Source of the DNA: Plakobranchus ocellatus | Taxonomy: Eukaryota > Mollusca > Gastropoda > Plakobranchidae | Direction of reading: 5' to 3' | Assembly (NCBI GenBank): GCA_019648995.1 | Contig: BLXT01007028.1 | Span: 507,472-536,420, forward strand | Length of the DNA stretch: 28,949 bases | Shown here: positions 23,875 to 28,949 of the stretch, piece by piece | Layout of the letters: each line of letters opens with the position of its first letter | Position numbering within the stretch: the first letter of the stretch is position 1 | Position numbers and translations under genes: made by a program | The notes under the pieces: model-generated | Seen by the model: the letters and a program-made list of their open reading frames with translations, nothing else | What the model was told of the DNA's origin: nothing | Databases searched by the model: none

Positions 23875-25459
23875 CAATGTGATGATGATGATGCCCCTGG
23901 GACTAGAATTAGTACTACTACTAACTACCACTACGAACAATACTTCTATATTGTTGCTGCTACTGCCGCTGCATTTATTACAACTACTATTCTCCTGCCA
24001 GCTGGTGCTGTACCACTATCACTAACTTCTTTTAAAACGATACACGTGGAGACATAATAGAGTACTTCAAGAACTTGCCTTGGTCATTAGCACAGCTAAA
24101 GGGGAAATCCACCCCTCTTCAACAAGCTCAACAGTATTCACCATAGAAGGTGGAGTCAAAAAATGGCACGGAGGGTCGATCACAATAAATGCCCATAGAA
24201 AAGGTCTACTCAACGGCTGCGACAATTGGGTGGTTTCAGCAGACCTCCCCAAATGGGAAAGACACCCTGGTGTTATCAGAAAGACAGCATTAAGGCCTAA
24301 CATCGTGATCCATTCTGCTTCAACACAACAAATTATCATGGTGGAACTAACTGTCCCCTATGAAAGCAGAATGGAAGAGGCCCATGCCTTCAAGGAAGGA
24401 AAATACCTGGACTTGACAAAAGAACTAACAAAGGATGGCTACGAAGCTAAGGTAATACCAGTAGAGATTGGCACGAGAGGATTTGTGGCTTCTTCAGCCT
24501 ATAGTCTTCTTAGCAAACTCTTCATATGTGGCAATAAGAGAACAAAAGCCCTAAGGCTACTAGCAAAAACAGCTGAGAACAGTTTTCACTGGCTATGGAG
24601 CAGAAGGAATGAAAGGTGGCTTCATAAGGATTAAAAATGCTCTTATGACAGGGCAGCCAGTTGGCCGAAGAGGTTAGGTGCCGGATTTGTAACCAGTTCA
24701 ATATGATGTTCGCAGGTTTGAATCCCTGGCAAGCAACCCAAGAGGAAAAAAAAAAGAAGGTAGCAGGGAGGCATCTGGGAGTCATGACCTGAATGTGGCC
24801 TGGCCCCCTTAGAGTGTCAGGAGTTACAGGGCTGTAACACTTGCTATAAGGGGAGTTTCTTCTTTGAAGATTCCCTGCTACCTAGCTCCCAAAGAGTTTC
24901 TTACAACAATGATCACCTCAGTATGATAGGGATGGTTGAAATTCTCAGAGTAATTTACTGTACCATGATTTGTTTGTCAAGAAAATTATTCATTAATTTA
25001 TTTTGTTTATTTTCATGCATATCACACATAGAATCATAGATATGTTTTGTGTAACCCTATAGCCTACAAAATACTCGTAGCATAATTTGCCTGACGAGTT
25101 TTTCACAAAGTGTGCAAACATATTCAAAGAGAAGAAATTTCACTTCACTAATCCGATCGGCTAAAGATTGTTTATTGCAACTTAAAATCCAGAAGACTTC
25201 TGATTAGCACTAGAATCTAGATCTATCTACAAATAGCAGGTCCGCCACGGAGCTGTTATTTCCAGCAGTACTGGATATGGTGCAATTACACCAGATATAT
25301 ATTTATCCAATGGTGAAAATAATCTAATATGAACTAAATGTAGTTCTAGATTTAGATATCTAGATCTAGATCTACATGTAGAGCGTCCATTTTTGTTTAG
25401 TTTCTTACCTGTCTCTTATTCATGCGCATCACATCATCTAGAAATCCGAACGCAGCCAT
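6817..25459 (-). CDS. SEC11A: Signal peptidase complex catalytic subunit SEC11, six-exon gene, complete CDS
   Basis: The CDS joins, on the minus strand, 25409-25459, 11366-11475, 9895-10044, 9182-9301, 7454-7511 and 6817-6867. Together these are 540 nt, giving 179 residues plus TGA, the same length as human SEC11A as I recall it. SEC11 is the serine protease of the ER signal peptidase complex and removes signal peptides from secretory and membrane proteins on the lumenal side. Visible features are a short N-terminal tail with [13 protein letters not shown], one hydrophobic membrane anchor (about residues 23-40), the nucleophile box SGSMEP with Ser56, IVHRV with His96, the KGDNN..DDRG box with Asp122, and a hydrophobic C-terminus ending in THRE. 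All introns are GT-AG and all codons split across junctions restore the conserved residue. The HRE ending resembles SEC11A more than SEC11C. A single invertebrate gene could equally predate that split, so the A suffix is tentative. Confidence 0.96.
7454..7511 (-). CDS. SEC11A: SEC11 coding exon 5 (residues 144-163)
   Basis: This 58-nt exon has acceptor TTCCATCCAG and a consensus GTGAGT donor. The leading A completes the Gly codon opened in exon 4, then the exon reads [19 protein letters not shown], a highly conserved SEC11 block leading into the C-terminal hydrophobic segment. It ends in phase 0. It is too small to show as an open frame of its own. Confidence 0.95.
9182..9301 (-). CDS. SEC11A: SEC11 coding exon 4 (residues 104-144), catalytic Asp region
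   Basis: This 120-nt exon has acceptor CACTCTAG. It completes the split Lys codon, then encodes [28 protein letters not shown] and [12 protein letters not shown]. The KGDNN..DDRG motif holds the catalytic aspartate (Asp122 by position) and is diagnostic of SEC11. It ends with GG of a split Gly codon. The donor is GTGTGT rather than GTRAGT, the weakest splice site in the gene, but it is the only position that keeps frame with exon 5. Confidence 0.96.
9895..10044 (-). CDS. SEC11A: SEC11 coding exon 3 (residues 54-104), catalytic Ser and His
   Basis: This 150-nt exon has acceptor CTTTTCAG and donor GTAAGC. It encodes [17 protein letters not shown] with nucleophile Ser56, a short variable HKEEP stretch, then the [19 protein letters not shown] block with His96, ending in VLKVHE plus AA of a split Lys codon. 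It is the core of the S26 peptidase fold. Eukaryotic SEC11 uses His as general base where bacterial signal peptidase I uses Lys, and that His is present here. Confidence 0.97.
11366..11475 (-). CDS. SEC11A: SEC11 coding exon 2 (residues 18-54), membrane anchor
   Basis: This 110-nt exon follows a pyrimidine-rich acceptor (TTCTCTTCTCCAG). It begins [18 protein letters not shown], continues through [13 protein letters not shown] and ends IVVVL plus two bases of a split Ser codon (AG), with donor GTTTGT. It carries the single N-terminal transmembrane segment and the start of the lumenal catalytic domain. The sequence is nearly invariant across animals, so the identification is secure. The split AG|T codon completes the Ser of SGSMEP in exon 3. 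Confidence 0.96.
11800..12560. other. Higher-GC island in SEC11 intron 1, origin unknown
   Basis: This stretch is visibly less AT-rich than its surroundings and carries several medium reading frames on both strands. The longest (11915-12352, plus) includes [20 protein letters not shown]. Another plus-strand frame reads [21 protein letters not shown] later frame with two stops reads [20 protein letters not shown] and [14 protein letters not shown]. Splice-like signals lie at 11969 (AAG|GTAGGT) and 12075 (TTTGCCACAG). I recognise no protein family. It may be a decayed pseudogene, an old mobile element or a nested exon. No function is claimed. Confidence 0.4.
11969..11998. other. Compact hairpin in the GC island
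   Basis: GTAGGTG-CT-GGAG pairs with CTCC-CACCTAC around the loop CTTGGT. This is an 11-bp perfect stem with a two-base bulge. It could be a small structured RNA element, a fragment of a larger inverted repeat, or chance. Confidence 0.5.
12561..16010. other. SEC11 intron 1, unassigned part
   Basis: This is AT-rich intron sequence. A weak repeat, TTTAGTCC.TT.CTGTCTG, near 13495 and 13615 suggests an old ~120-bp duplication. Nothing coding was recognised. Confidence 0.55.
15237..15752. repeat. Decayed direct repeat pair about 450 bp apart
   Basis: GACAAGCTTATGAGAG...TTAAGCTGCC (15237-15290) resembles GACAAGCTTATCGCTTATGA...CTTAAGCTGCCCCACTC (15685-15752). They look like related old repeat copies or a decayed long tandem unit. 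Confidence 0.45.
16236..16310 (+). pseudogene. Transposase N-terminal remnant in the deleted Harbinger copy
   Basis: The ATG at 16236 opens [20 protein letters not shown], matching the start of the transposase in the neighbouring copy, and runs to HLP at the deletion junction. Only about 25 codons remain and no catalytic region survives, so this copy could move only with enzyme supplied in trans. Confidence 0.8.
16311..17100 (-). pseudogene. Myb/SANT-like gene remnant in the deleted Harbinger copy, split by an insertion
   Basis: On the minus strand, the N-terminal part ([14 protein letters not shown], near 16930-16985) is cut by the block at 16619-16917. The middle part then resumes at lower coordinates with [30 protein letters not shown] and [14 protein letters not shown], ending at the deletion junction. 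The frame across KSIWKNLK is intact here, whereas the larger copy has lost two bases at the same place. It is non-functional as a whole because of the insertion and the missing C-terminus. Confidence 0.75.
16619..16917. mobile_element. Insertion of unknown type inside the deleted Harbinger copy, with a long G tract
   Basis: Comparison with the matching part of the larger copy (around 20143) shows about 300 bp of extra sequence. It contains a G tract at 16661-16696 interrupted by two unresolved bases, C-rich runs (CCCCCTCCCCCTCCCCC near 16743-16759 and again near 16884-16900), and no coding sequence I recognise. The exact ends and any target duplication are not clear. It may be a small non-autonomous transposon or filler added during repair. 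Confidence 0.5.
17595..18616 (+). pseudogene. Harbinger (HARBI1-like, DDE_Tnp_4) transposase, frameshifted and gapped
   Basis: The frame opens with [20 protein letters not shown] and runs about 95 codons to a stop at 17877-17879. It then continues one frame over with [20 protein letters not shown], the helix-turn-helix and start of the catalytic domain. The first catalytic Asp is in [10 protein letters not shown] (18062-18064) and the second in GSAHDARIF (18215-18217). The third acidic residue would fall in or after the gap at 18301-18489. After the gap, a third frame carries a plausible C-terminus ending QALIQNHFM before a stop. The first shift sits in a short T-run and could be a real one-base loss or a sequencing error. 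The frame change at the gap may reflect gap-size error. Family membership is clear; activity is unlikely. Confidence 0.85.
18301..18489. other. Assembly gap (189 unresolved bases)
   Basis: This run of N lies within the catalytic region of the Harbinger transposase. The reading frame before the gap differs from the frame after it, so its length may be an estimate, or a further frameshift may lie inside. Confidence 0.99.
18774..20302 (-). pseudogene. Harbinger Myb/SANT-like DNA-binding accessory protein, broken
   Basis: This is the second Harbinger gene, on the minus strand and convergent with the transposase. Such proteins bind the element's ends and are needed with the transposase for mobility. 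The N-terminal part has [16 protein letters not shown] then [18 protein letters not shown], a trihelix Myb/SANT (Myb_DNA-bind_5-like) domain. A two-base loss near 20008 shifts frame, and the new frame continues into [18 protein letters not shown] and [14 protein letters not shown] good GTAAGT donor at about 19814 suggests an intron. A possible middle exon covers 19375-19600 ([10 protein letters not shown]). The end, 18774-19010, is a glutamine- and glutamate-rich helical region ([20 protein letters not shown]), likely coiled coil. The exact start and exon joins are uncertain. Confidence 0.75.
20527..21810. other. SEC11 intron 1, unassigned part
   Basis: This is AT-rich intron sequence between the Harbinger element and the 144-bp duplication. 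No supported feature was seen. Confidence 0.55.
21811..22087. repeat. 144-bp tandem duplication (two copies)
   Basis: The unit starting TGAACTGTCTTTATCTG at 21811 recurs at 21955 with few differences, including a short deletion in copy two (GTAGTGTACC against GTACC). Each unit holds TAGGCCTTAACTTGGGATG and a CGGTGGAAACAGTTATTGGC segment. The high identity suggests a fairly recent duplication. Confidence 0.9.
22266..23755. mobile_element. 1.49-kb non-coding element with ~41-bp terminal inverted repeats
   Basis: The left end (22266-22306) begins ATATGTGTGGGCGCACAGG. The right end (about 23715-23755) is its inverted copy, ending CCTGTGCGCCCACACATAT. Over about 41 bases only two adjacent positions differ, plus a one-base offset at the inner edge. 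The 4-bp word CATT flanks both ends (22262-22265 and 23756-23759), consistent with a 4-bp target duplication. The interior has no long reading frame or recognisable protein, so this would be a non-autonomous DNA transposon. The superfamily is not assigned: 4-bp duplications occur in several groups (for example Sola, Ginger, Chapaev). The right flank merges into an ATT microsatellite. Confidence 0.8.
23756..23893. repeat. ATT/TTA trinucleotide microsatellite with a GAT tail
   Basis: Long ATT arrays, interrupted by ACTTTTCCTTTACT and GTACAC, end in GATGATGATGATG. Impure ACT/CTA triplets continue to about 23990. The array abuts the right end of the 1.49-kb inverted-repeat element and precedes the truncated LINE. 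Confidence 0.97.
24032..24634 (+). mobile_element. 3' end of a LINE with restriction-like endonuclease domain (truncated ORF)
   Basis: An open frame of about 200 codons reads [20 protein letters not shown], then [20 protein letters not shown] and [22 protein letters not shown], then KYLDLTKEL and [11 protein letters not shown], ending [10 protein letters not shown]. The RYTWRH(D/N).VL motif, the RPD-like box followed by VELTVP, and the VE.G.RGF box are typical of the C-terminus of RLE-type non-LTR retrotransposons, where a PD-(D/E)XK nuclease follows a zinc-binding motif. Reverse transcriptase is missing upstream, where a microsatellite starts, so this is a 5'-truncated copy. The usual RPD Asp is Asn here (24299-24301), which would probably impair cleavage. 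The frame is otherwise unbroken. Confidence 0.75.
24651..24731 (+). repeat. tRNA-derived SINE head (Leu/Ser-like) with A and B boxes
   Basis: The stretch GGGCAGCCAGTTGGCCGAAG has the layout of a class II tRNA 5' half, with an A-box-like TGGCCGAAGAGG at 24662-24673. A B-box GGTTTGAATCC follows at 24715-24725 (consensus GGTTCGANTCC, with one C-to-T change). An A-run follows at about 24744. Stem pairing is poor, so this is an RNA polymerase III promoter-bearing SINE head, not a working tRNA gene. It begins about 16 bp after the LINE stop codon. Confidence 0.6.
24732..24930 (+). repeat. Probable SINE body or LINE 3' tail
   Basis: This non-coding sequence follows the tRNA-like head. It contains an A-rich run and then a segment of higher GC than the intron average (GTGGCCTGGCCCCCTTAGAG and beyond), ending about where the AT-rich intron composition resumes. 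It could be the body of the SINE or the 3' tail of the adjacent LINE; the window alone cannot separate these. Confidence 0.35.
25409..25459 (-). CDS. SEC11A: SEC11 coding exon 1 (residues 1-17)
   Basis: This exon encodes [28 protein letters not shown] is the conserved N-terminus of SEC11A-type proteins and is followed directly by a canonical GTAAG donor at 25408. The ATG at 25459-25457 has A at -3 and G at +4, a strong start context. No better upstream ATG is needed, because the assembled protein already matches the family length. The exon ends on a codon boundary (phase 0), and the next exon opens with LYYQVLNF. Confidence 0.93.
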
Positions 25460-25462
25460 CTT
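25452..25462 (-). promoter_or_regulatory. YY1-type motif overlapping the SEC11 start codon
   Basis: The minus strand reads AAGATGGCTGC across the initiator ATG. This matches the YY1 consensus AAnATGGCnGC, which in animal housekeeping genes often lies just downstream of the transcription start and overlaps the first ATG. It supports this ATG as the true start and suggests a short 5'UTR and a TATA-less promoter just to its right. The motif match is seen; its use is inferred. Confidence 0.5.
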
Positions 25463-25860
25463 CGGAAAACGGTGGTGCAACACCGGCACAAACTTTTGGG
25501 CTAAAATCTGGATTTAAATTAATATTAAGCTTACAATTTGGGTTTAATCCAGCCGTATCATTAGGGTTCTTCAATCAGTTTAAAACCAGCTTTGAAGATG
25601 TGTTCCTTGTTGGAAGCTGAAGCTTGGTGAAACATCACTGCACGCACTGCTACTAAGTGCCGACTGCTGACACGAACTCTCGGTTAGTCTCGTTTGACGG
25701 CAATGATCTCCCCCTTCATTTCTGTTTATTGTTGGGTGTGTGTAAAGTGTTAGGTAGACGAGATGATGTACAGCTCTTGCTGTATCTTGGAGGCAAGTAT
25801 AGGCCATTACCATCTGCAGTGTTGCGTTTGGCAAAACAATGCTGGCTGTAACCAGTAGTC
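25463..25860 (-). promoter_or_regulatory. Putative SEC11 5'UTR and core promoter region
   Basis: This sequence lies immediately upstream of the SEC11 start on the minus strand. It has a little more CpG than the surroundings, no convincing TATA box and no coding frame I recognise. It contains an inverted repeat, CTGGATTTAAA at 25508-25518 against TTTAATCCAG at 25543-25552, and the 9-mer TGGTGCAAC at 25473-25481. Its promoter role is inferred only from position. Confidence 0.4.
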
Positions 25861-25978
25861 CTATGGAAAATATACAGTTTCACGTATTAAAATAATAAGT
25901 CTGAAAATTTCTTTGGTCAAATATATCACAAACCTTCATTAAATAATTGCTACATAGTTTGCTTATCCTTTTTATATT

Positions 25979-26274
25979 TGTTTTATATCCATTCTATCGA
26001 TGTATACTTAATTTTTTCTTAGCCTAGATCTAGGCCTACTGATCAACTAACTAGCGAATAGATCTTTATCAAGAGATCTGATTAAACTAGTGCTCGATAT
26101 AACTTTAGAATTGCAGCAAGATGGTTATATCTGTTTTATATCCATTTTATCGATGTATACTTAATTTTTCTTAGCCTAGATTTAGGCCTACTGATCCAGT
26201 AACTAGCCAGTAGATCTTTATCAAGAGATCTGATTAAATCAGTTCTCGATCTAACTTTATCAGCAAGATTTTTT
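25979..26274. repeat. 153-bp tandem duplication (two copies)
   Basis: The unit starting TGTTTTATATCCAT at 25979 recurs at 26132. Shared landmarks are ATCGATGTATACTTAATTTT, AGGCCTACTGATC and AGATCTTTATCAAGAGATCT. The two copies differ at scattered positions. Confidence 0.88.
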
Positions 26275-27480
26275 TTTTTATTATTATTTTCGTGAATGCA
26301 GCGGTGGAGAATTGATAATAGTAGAGTGAATTTAAATTAGGACTAGCGATCCTTTTTTTTTTTAAGGCAAGGATGGCGGTAATTTTTTTCTTTTTTTTTC
26401 TTTGTTTTTTTTTTTTTTAAGTAGGCCTAGACATGGGTGCATAACATAGAATGGAAAACTCTTACTAATTCTCCTGTTTTACCGTAAGCCTTTCTTTTAG
26501 CTCGTCTTCAGCTCTTAGTTATGACATTTTGCATGTTATATATACATAAATTTATTAAAGGATAAAATTGTATTCCAGCCTAGTAGCATATCGAATCGAA
26601 GACAAATCCAAGATTCATAAGTAAATAAAGTAAGGAATATTAAAAACGGTCTCTCTTTATTTTGATTATTAAATGTGAGGGTAACAATCTCCGATATTAA
26701 TGTATTATATTTTTATTATATTGATAATGTGACCAAGGGAATAATGACGTTTTAGATCGATTATAGGCTCTAAAGGGAAATAGAATTCTGCCCTGTGTAG
26801 GCCTAATTTTTTTTTTTTTTAAATCAAAATATGAGATTTTACAAAAGGCACAATGGAAACACCTATAGGCTTAAACGCAAAGCAAATTTCAACCAAATTC
26901 TTTTAAAATTCATGATAAAATAGAACTGTATAATTTAGATCATGAATAATAAATGACGAAAATGAGGAAAATAATTTAGATCTAGAGCTAGATTACTCTT
27001 CAATCTCATTACAAATGTAGATTTTTAGGTCAAAAACGTTATCTTTGAGTTTGCGTTTGAAAAAAAAGCTACTCCGACATCATACGTTTGGCTCTTTCTT
27101 TACTATGAGTAATGCTAGGCCGAGCATTGTTTTGCCGGCACTGACGGACCAACACAGCTCGGTGGTGTGTAACTAATTTTAATGACATTTTGGTAATGGC
27201 TTATATTGCCTTGTTGTCTTCAAAATCACTACCGACCATCACCTGATTTCCGAGCTCTGAGCCAGGGAGAAGTTTGAAAACAGCGTTGTACAAAAAAAAA
27301 ACAAAAAAAAACAAAAACTTTGCCTATTGCAATTATCCCCGTAATTCGACCTCCTCATTTCGTTGGTAGCAAATGAGGGTAGGTCTAGAAATCGATGGGC
27401 CGGTCCCCGGATTATCCCGAAAATGTTTTAATGTTTTCCTTATTGAATCAAGCCATCAGGGTTTCCCTTCAACACTCAAC
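26275..27480. other. Region upstream of SEC11, T-rich then CpG-richer
   Basis: T-rich tracts at 26270-26420 and AT-rich DNA precede a stretch at about 27080-27440 with noticeably more CpG (for example GCCGGCACTGACGG and GGGCCGGTCCCCGG). No coding frame was recognised there. Confidence 0.45.
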
Positions 27481-27485
27481 CAATT

Positions 27486-27582
27486 TTAACTGAAAGCTGT
27501 AAGCCTAGCCCACGGGACAATACTCTTGCCTATTGTCGCCATGTTTACAAAGCATCACTTGGCCATTTTACTGACGTATTGG
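27486..27582 (-). promoter_or_regulatory. Promoter-like motif cluster upstream of SEC11
   Basis: On the minus strand, CCAAT (27582-27578) overlaps by one base TACGTCA, a CRE-like half-site (27578-27572). About 25-30 bases further on comes AAACATGGCG (27547-27538), a partial YY1-type word with an ATG. The frame from this ATG lasts only 18 codons. It could be the core promoter of a neighbouring gene or a distal SEC11 promoter. No coding exon was found to support either. Confidence 0.3.
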
Positions 27583-27808
27583 TTGGGGATGTGGGCAGCT
27601 TTAAAGTAATACCATTGCTCAGAAAATCATAAACCTTAGTTGCTTTGCTATTATGAACATAAAAAAAAAAAACATGCTTTTAATACATCTTTTTCTTAAG
27701 GGTTTCAGAGCTTCGCTTGTATGTGAAGTGATAAATTATTTCATTAGAGATAAATATACAAACACACACCTCTGTCTATAAATATTATGTATAAATAAAT
27801 TAATCCCC

Positions 27809-27829
27809 CACACACACACACACACACAC
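27809..27829. repeat. CA microsatellite
   Basis: About ten CA dinucleotides. Confidence 0.97.
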
Positions 27830-27934
27830 TTTGCCTTTCACTCTTCTTATGATTCTTAAACAGTGCAAAGGATGTCGTGGAAAATTTTTATTTACCATAA
27901 AGTATCTCGTTGATTCGTTCAAGGAAAGGGCACA

Positions 27935-28087
27935 GTTCCAGCGGGAAGAAGACGAGGCAGGCAAAGAGAGACATGGGACGAGTTGAGGGTCATTTTGAGA
28001 AGAGAGGAACATAGAGGCGGGTGGAGCAGTTTAATAAAGAAGACATTTATGGTGCCCCAAAAAGCAACTCACTTAAGGGATAGCTAA
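27935..28087 (+). pseudogene. Possible LINE ORF2 C-terminal remnant
   Basis: One frame reads VPAGRRRGRQRETWDELRVI, then LRREEHRGGWSSLIKKTFMV and PQKATHLRDS before TAA at 28085. The RRRGRQRETW type of motif is common at the C-terminus of animal non-LTR retrotransposon polyproteins, after the reverse transcriptase. Only about 50 codons remain, with no RT motif nearby, so this is a weak assignment that could be chance. Confidence 0.3.
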
Positions 28088-28797
28088 GATTAGGTAAGGC
28101 ATCTCATTGACTATTTTTAGTCTCACAACAGTTGATTTGCATGCCTTCAAATGGTAAATGTGATAGATTGATCATCTATAGCTTTCTATGAGATAAAAAG
28201 TTAATCACATCTTGAGATATCAGCTGAGTAAAATGCACGAAAAATGTGTTCGTACCTCAATCACATAAATAAAGCAAAGTACTCATAACTGTCATATATT
28301 CGACATTCAAGAACGCCTACTGCCGATGCCACTCAGAGTAGTATGGGTGTTATAACATTGATATACCTTAATAAAGAAGGCCAAAAGGACTCGCCGCAGT
28401 CCCATCTTTGCATCTTATTTCTACCATGTAATTTTTTTAAGCTGCTTGTCCTATATTTGTCTTCTGTATTGGTTAAATAACTATAGGTACAGTAGGGTTT
28501 TTTTTTTGTTTCTCCCCGATAAAGAATTGAAATAGCTGTAAAAAAATAATGCACAAAAAAAAAACCCAAAAACAAACAAACATGTACGTTTTTTGCATTG
28601 TGTGCAAAGTGCAAAATCAAAGGACCCAAAAACCAATTTGTAGATATTTCGATGTCAGACACTGTTGTGAGCAAACATGTTTTCCAGAATTAGACACCCC
28701 TAAACAGTCTTATAGAGGTGTTCACATAGTGGGGCATTTTAAAAGCTCCACAACAAACGCAAATGTATGAAAACGGCCCATAAAGCCGCGATTTTTT

Positions 28798-28831
28798 CAT
28801 GTGTGTGTGCCTGTGTGTGTGTGTGTGTGTT
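28798..28831. repeat. TG microsatellite
   Basis: Two TG runs separated by a single C interruption. Confidence 0.95.
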
Positions 28832-28869
28832 TGTAACCAAAACAAAAACAATAAGATTTGTAGTAAGAC

Positions 28870-28880
28870 TGCTGCTGCTG

Positions 28881-28949
<69 letters not shown>
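28870..28949. repeat. CTG then CTA trinucleotide array, running off the window end
   Basis: About four CTG units pass into about 23 perfect CTA units up to the last base of the window, so the full length is unknown. The purity suggests an actively changing array. Confidence 0.97.

Noticed and set aside
23616..24057. Poly-Leu, poly-Ile or poly-Tyr proteins
   Set aside because: These are translations of the ATT microsatellite.
24651..24731. Functional tRNA-Leu/Ser gene
   Set aside because: The A and B boxes are present, but the T-arm stem and acceptor pairing are poor and the B box has a CpG-type decay change; a SINE head fits better.
27486..27542. Minus-strand 18-codon frame starting MATIGKS as a coding first exon
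   Set aside because: No GT donor of good quality follows, and no matching second exon was recognised.

Overview
This is AT-rich animal nuclear DNA: long introns, microsatellites, two assembly gaps (18301-18489 and 16674-16675) and decayed DNA and RNA transposons. An invertebrate is likely. A mollusc, perhaps a gastropod, is my best guess from the frequent TAGGCCT and AGATCTAGATCT words, but that is weak inference.

One host gene can be read completely. It lies on the minus strand and is split into six small coding exons over 18.6 kb (25459 down to 6817). The joined exons are exactly 540 nt and encode a 179-residue SEC11 protein, the catalytic subunit of the ER signal peptidase complex. Every intron has GT-AG ends, every junction keeps frame, and the catalytic Ser56, His96 and Asp122 are present. 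Exon 1 (17 codons) is separated from exon 2 by a 13.9-kb intron that holds most of the mobile DNA.

Layout from left to right: (1) 1-6816, gene-poor 3' flank with an AG/GGGA microsatellite and a seven-unit minisatellite of about 80 bp; (2) 6817-11475, SEC11 exons 6 to 2; (3) 11476-25408, intron 1. Intron 1 contains an unexplained higher-GC island with a hairpin (about 11.8-12.56 kb) and two PIF/Harbinger elements: a deletion derivative at 16011-17298 and a nearly complete one at 17370-20523 with convergent transposase and Myb/SANT-like genes, both broken. It also contains a 144-bp tandem duplication, a 1.49-kb non-coding element with about 41-bp terminal inverted repeats and a CATT target duplication (22266-23755), a trinucleotide microsatellite, the 3' part of a LINE with a restriction-like endonuclease domain, and a tRNA-derived SINE; (4) 25409-25459, SEC11 exon 1, whose start codon sits inside a YY1-type motif, with the putative promoter to its right; (5) 25.5-28.95 kb, a 153-bp tandem duplication, a CpG-richer stretch with promoter-like motifs, a possible LINE tail, and CA, TG and CTA microsatellites, the last running off the window.

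The host gene and the mobile elements have no evident functional link. The elements are intron passengers. The features most worth checking are the 1.49-kb inverted-repeat element, the paired Harbinger copies with complementary damage, and the GC island of unknown origin.
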